Assembly (NCBI GenBank): GCA_943787265.1 | Contig: CALSLT010000002.1 | Coordinates: 124,001 to 188,000 of the forward strand | DNA: 64,000 nt | Source of the DNA: an uncultured Planctomycetaceae bacterium | Lineage (GTDB): Bacteria; Planctomycetota; Planctomycetia; Planctomycetales; Planctomycetaceae | Direction of reading: 5' to 3' | In this document: one piece after another, positions 62,987-64,000 of the stretch | Numbering within the stretch: the first letter of the stretch is position 1 | Layout: each line of letters begins with the position of its first letter | Program-made: the position numbers and the translations under genes | Notes under the pieces: generated by a model | Database searches by the model: none | The model's input: the letters and a program-made list of their open reading frames with translations, nothing else | What the model was told of the DNA's origin: nothing

Positions 62987-64000
62987 TCCTTCTTCGACGA
63001 AACTTCTCGAAGCGGCTTGCCTGTGCCCGAAATTGGTGCAAGGGATACTCGCGAGAATCGATACCGGCAGTCGTACGCGCCGAGGAATAGCGAGTTTTTA
63101 TTGGGCGTTTCCCAGTACTCCCCGAGGCTCAGTTGCTCGGGTTTGCCTGCCCAATCAATAACTGTTCGGCCGTCGCAGCGAACGACGACTGACTCTTTTC
63201 GCACGGTCACGATGATCTGCGAAGGCCGATCTTTCTGAAGCAGATTCGCCATGAGCGTTGTGACGTTGTTTCGGACGTTCTGGCCGTCGACGTTTTCCAA
63301 AGCACTGGCAGCGGTTTCCTGTTGGACGTTGTGGTTGATTAACGCCAGGAAACGGTGACCATCCGTAAGCTGCCCGAGGATCAAGCCGTTCGGCTCGTCG
63401 AGCGGCGTCGCGATGACGGTTAGTTCGTACTCGACAGGCGGTTCGAATGGGATTTCAAGGCGAGCTCCGAATCGTTTCGGAGATTCAAGCCCGCCGTCAA
63501 TAACCTGCCACTCACCAGCAACCGCGTCCTGTTCAGGATCGACGAGTGGCAGAAGATCAATTGATTCTTTCGGCTGAGGCTTCGTCACTGCATTGCTGAC
63601 GAGTTCGATCGTGGTGTTTCGAGGACGAAGAAATCCGGACGTCGACTCTCGGACCTGGAAATAACCCCATAGTTCAATGGTTTCCCCATTGTTCAGTGTG
63701 GCGTTGACCCGATAGCTGACCGGCGCCTCTCGATCAAAGCTTCCTAGGGAGATTGTTTTGGGGGCTGCTGTCTCTCCAGCCTGTGAACTGAATTCGGAAG
63801 TTAGAACCCAGGGACCTTCTATTTCGGTCTGGATTCGGCAGCGGATCGATGAAACCAGAGCGTCTTTCGGCCAGTTGAGTTGAAGCTTCACAGGCTCGTT
63901 CGGTTTCGGTGTAAGTGGAGTTGGGACGGCCGTAAACGTTGAGAACAGATCGCCAGATCGATCGAACTTTTCCTCGGGCTGCTGCCATCCGAGACGTTTC
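62983..64000 (-). CDS. Unknown protein, 5' end beyond window
   Basis: The reading frame stays open to base 64000, so the N-terminus is missing. About 338 residues are visible. They include a Pro-rich linker (TAVPTPLTPKPNEPVKLQLN), beta-rich stretches (APVSYRVNATLNNGETIELW, YELTVIATPLDEPNGLILGQ) and a C-terminal part with VVVRCDGRTVIDWAGKPEQL and SLFLGAYDCRYRFSRVSL. That tail resembles a concanavalin-like carbohydrate-associated domain seen at the ends of planctomycete kinases and other proteins, from memory. No catalytic domain is visible here. It is convergent with the upstream DUF1501 gene. Confidence 0.7.
   Translation of the reverse strand, partial: KRLGWQQPEEKFDRSGDLFSTFTAVPTPLTPKPNEPVKLQLNWPKDALVSSIRCRIQTEIEGPWVLTSEFSSQAGETAAPKTISLGSFDREAPVSYRVNATLNNGETIELWGYFQVRESTSGFLRPRNTTIELVSNAVTKPQPKESIDLLPLVDPEQDAVAGEWQVIDGGLESPKRFGARLEIPFEPPVEYELTVIATPLDEPNGLILGQLTDGHRFLALINHNVQQETAASALENVDGQNVRNNVTTLMANLLQKDRPSQIIVTVRKESVVVRCDGRTVIDWAGKPEQLSLGEYWETPNKNSLFLGAYDCRYRFSRVSLAPISGTGKPLREVSSKKD

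Overview
This 64 kb window looks like chromosomal DNA of a planctomycete, most likely in or near Planctomycetaceae/Planctomycetales. The lineage call rests on gene families: three DUF1501 proteins with twin-arginine signals, two PSD1-type (DUF1549/DUF1553) proteins, two DUF1080 proteins, an arylsulfatase, a Tat-exported Gfo/Idh/MocA oxidoreductase, several Xyl-isomerase-like TIM-barrel proteins and many lipoproteins and small conserved proteins. I cannot name a genus. GC is moderate to high (roughly 55-58% where counted by eye). No tRNA, rRNA, CRISPR array, transposase, integrase or prophage gene was recognised.

Layout. 0-0.85 kb: 3' part of a DUF1501 gene (minus). 1.2-11 kb: an acidic membrane protein, pepA, a small lipoprotein, a sugar isomerase-like protein, a stand-alone LigD-type phosphoesterase, a ceramidase-like secreted protein, a four-PAS histidine kinase and a DUF2071-like protein. 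11.5-20.7 kb: housekeeping run on the plus strand (DksA/TraR-like protein overlapping lspA, rpmE, prfA, prmC, murA, an ArsR regulator, carA, a thioredoxin-like lipoprotein, a quinone-oxidoreductase-like enzyme). 20.8-25.3 kb: DUF1080 protein, then a three-gene run ending in recG. 25.3-34.2 kb: a tightly coupled operon in which a TIM-barrel protein, a GldG-like membrane protein, an ABC ATPase, a double ABC-2 permease and a HEAT-repeat protein overlap one another by 4 nt. 34.3-41.7 kb: a tungsten aldehyde oxidoreductase-like protein, DUF1080, a lipid-linked sugar transferase, guaA and a glucose dehydrogenase-like enzyme. 41.9-43.4 kb: a lower-GC patch with two unknown membrane proteins and two copies of one repeat. 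43.4-46.7 kb: priA with a coupled unknown partner, and a GNAT protein. 46.9-64 kb: sulfatase, Gfo/Idh/MocA, LRR lipoprotein, sugar isomerase, dapF, a PhyH dioxygenase coupled to a PSD1/DUF1501 pair, a second PSD1/DUF1501 pair, and a truncated gene at the right edge.

Two things stand out beyond ordinary annotation. First, intergenic spaces hold at least six families of long imperfect inverted repeats. Three families occur twice in the window, and the copies of one sit exactly between convergent gene ends. Second, frameshifts are not spread evenly. About seventeen single-base indels, nearly all extra bases in short homopolymers, fall in two zones (36.8-42.3 kb and 51.7-54.1 kb), with two more at 0.6-0.7 kb. 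They hit essential genes such as guaA (eight indels) and dapF. Removing them restores full-length open frames each time, so I read them as sequence or assembly errors rather than pseudogenes. Outside these zones the genes are intact.

The best candidate for an under-described system is the coupled ABC operon at 25.7-34.2 kb. All functional statements rest on reading the translated sequence and on known family motifs; no database search was done.
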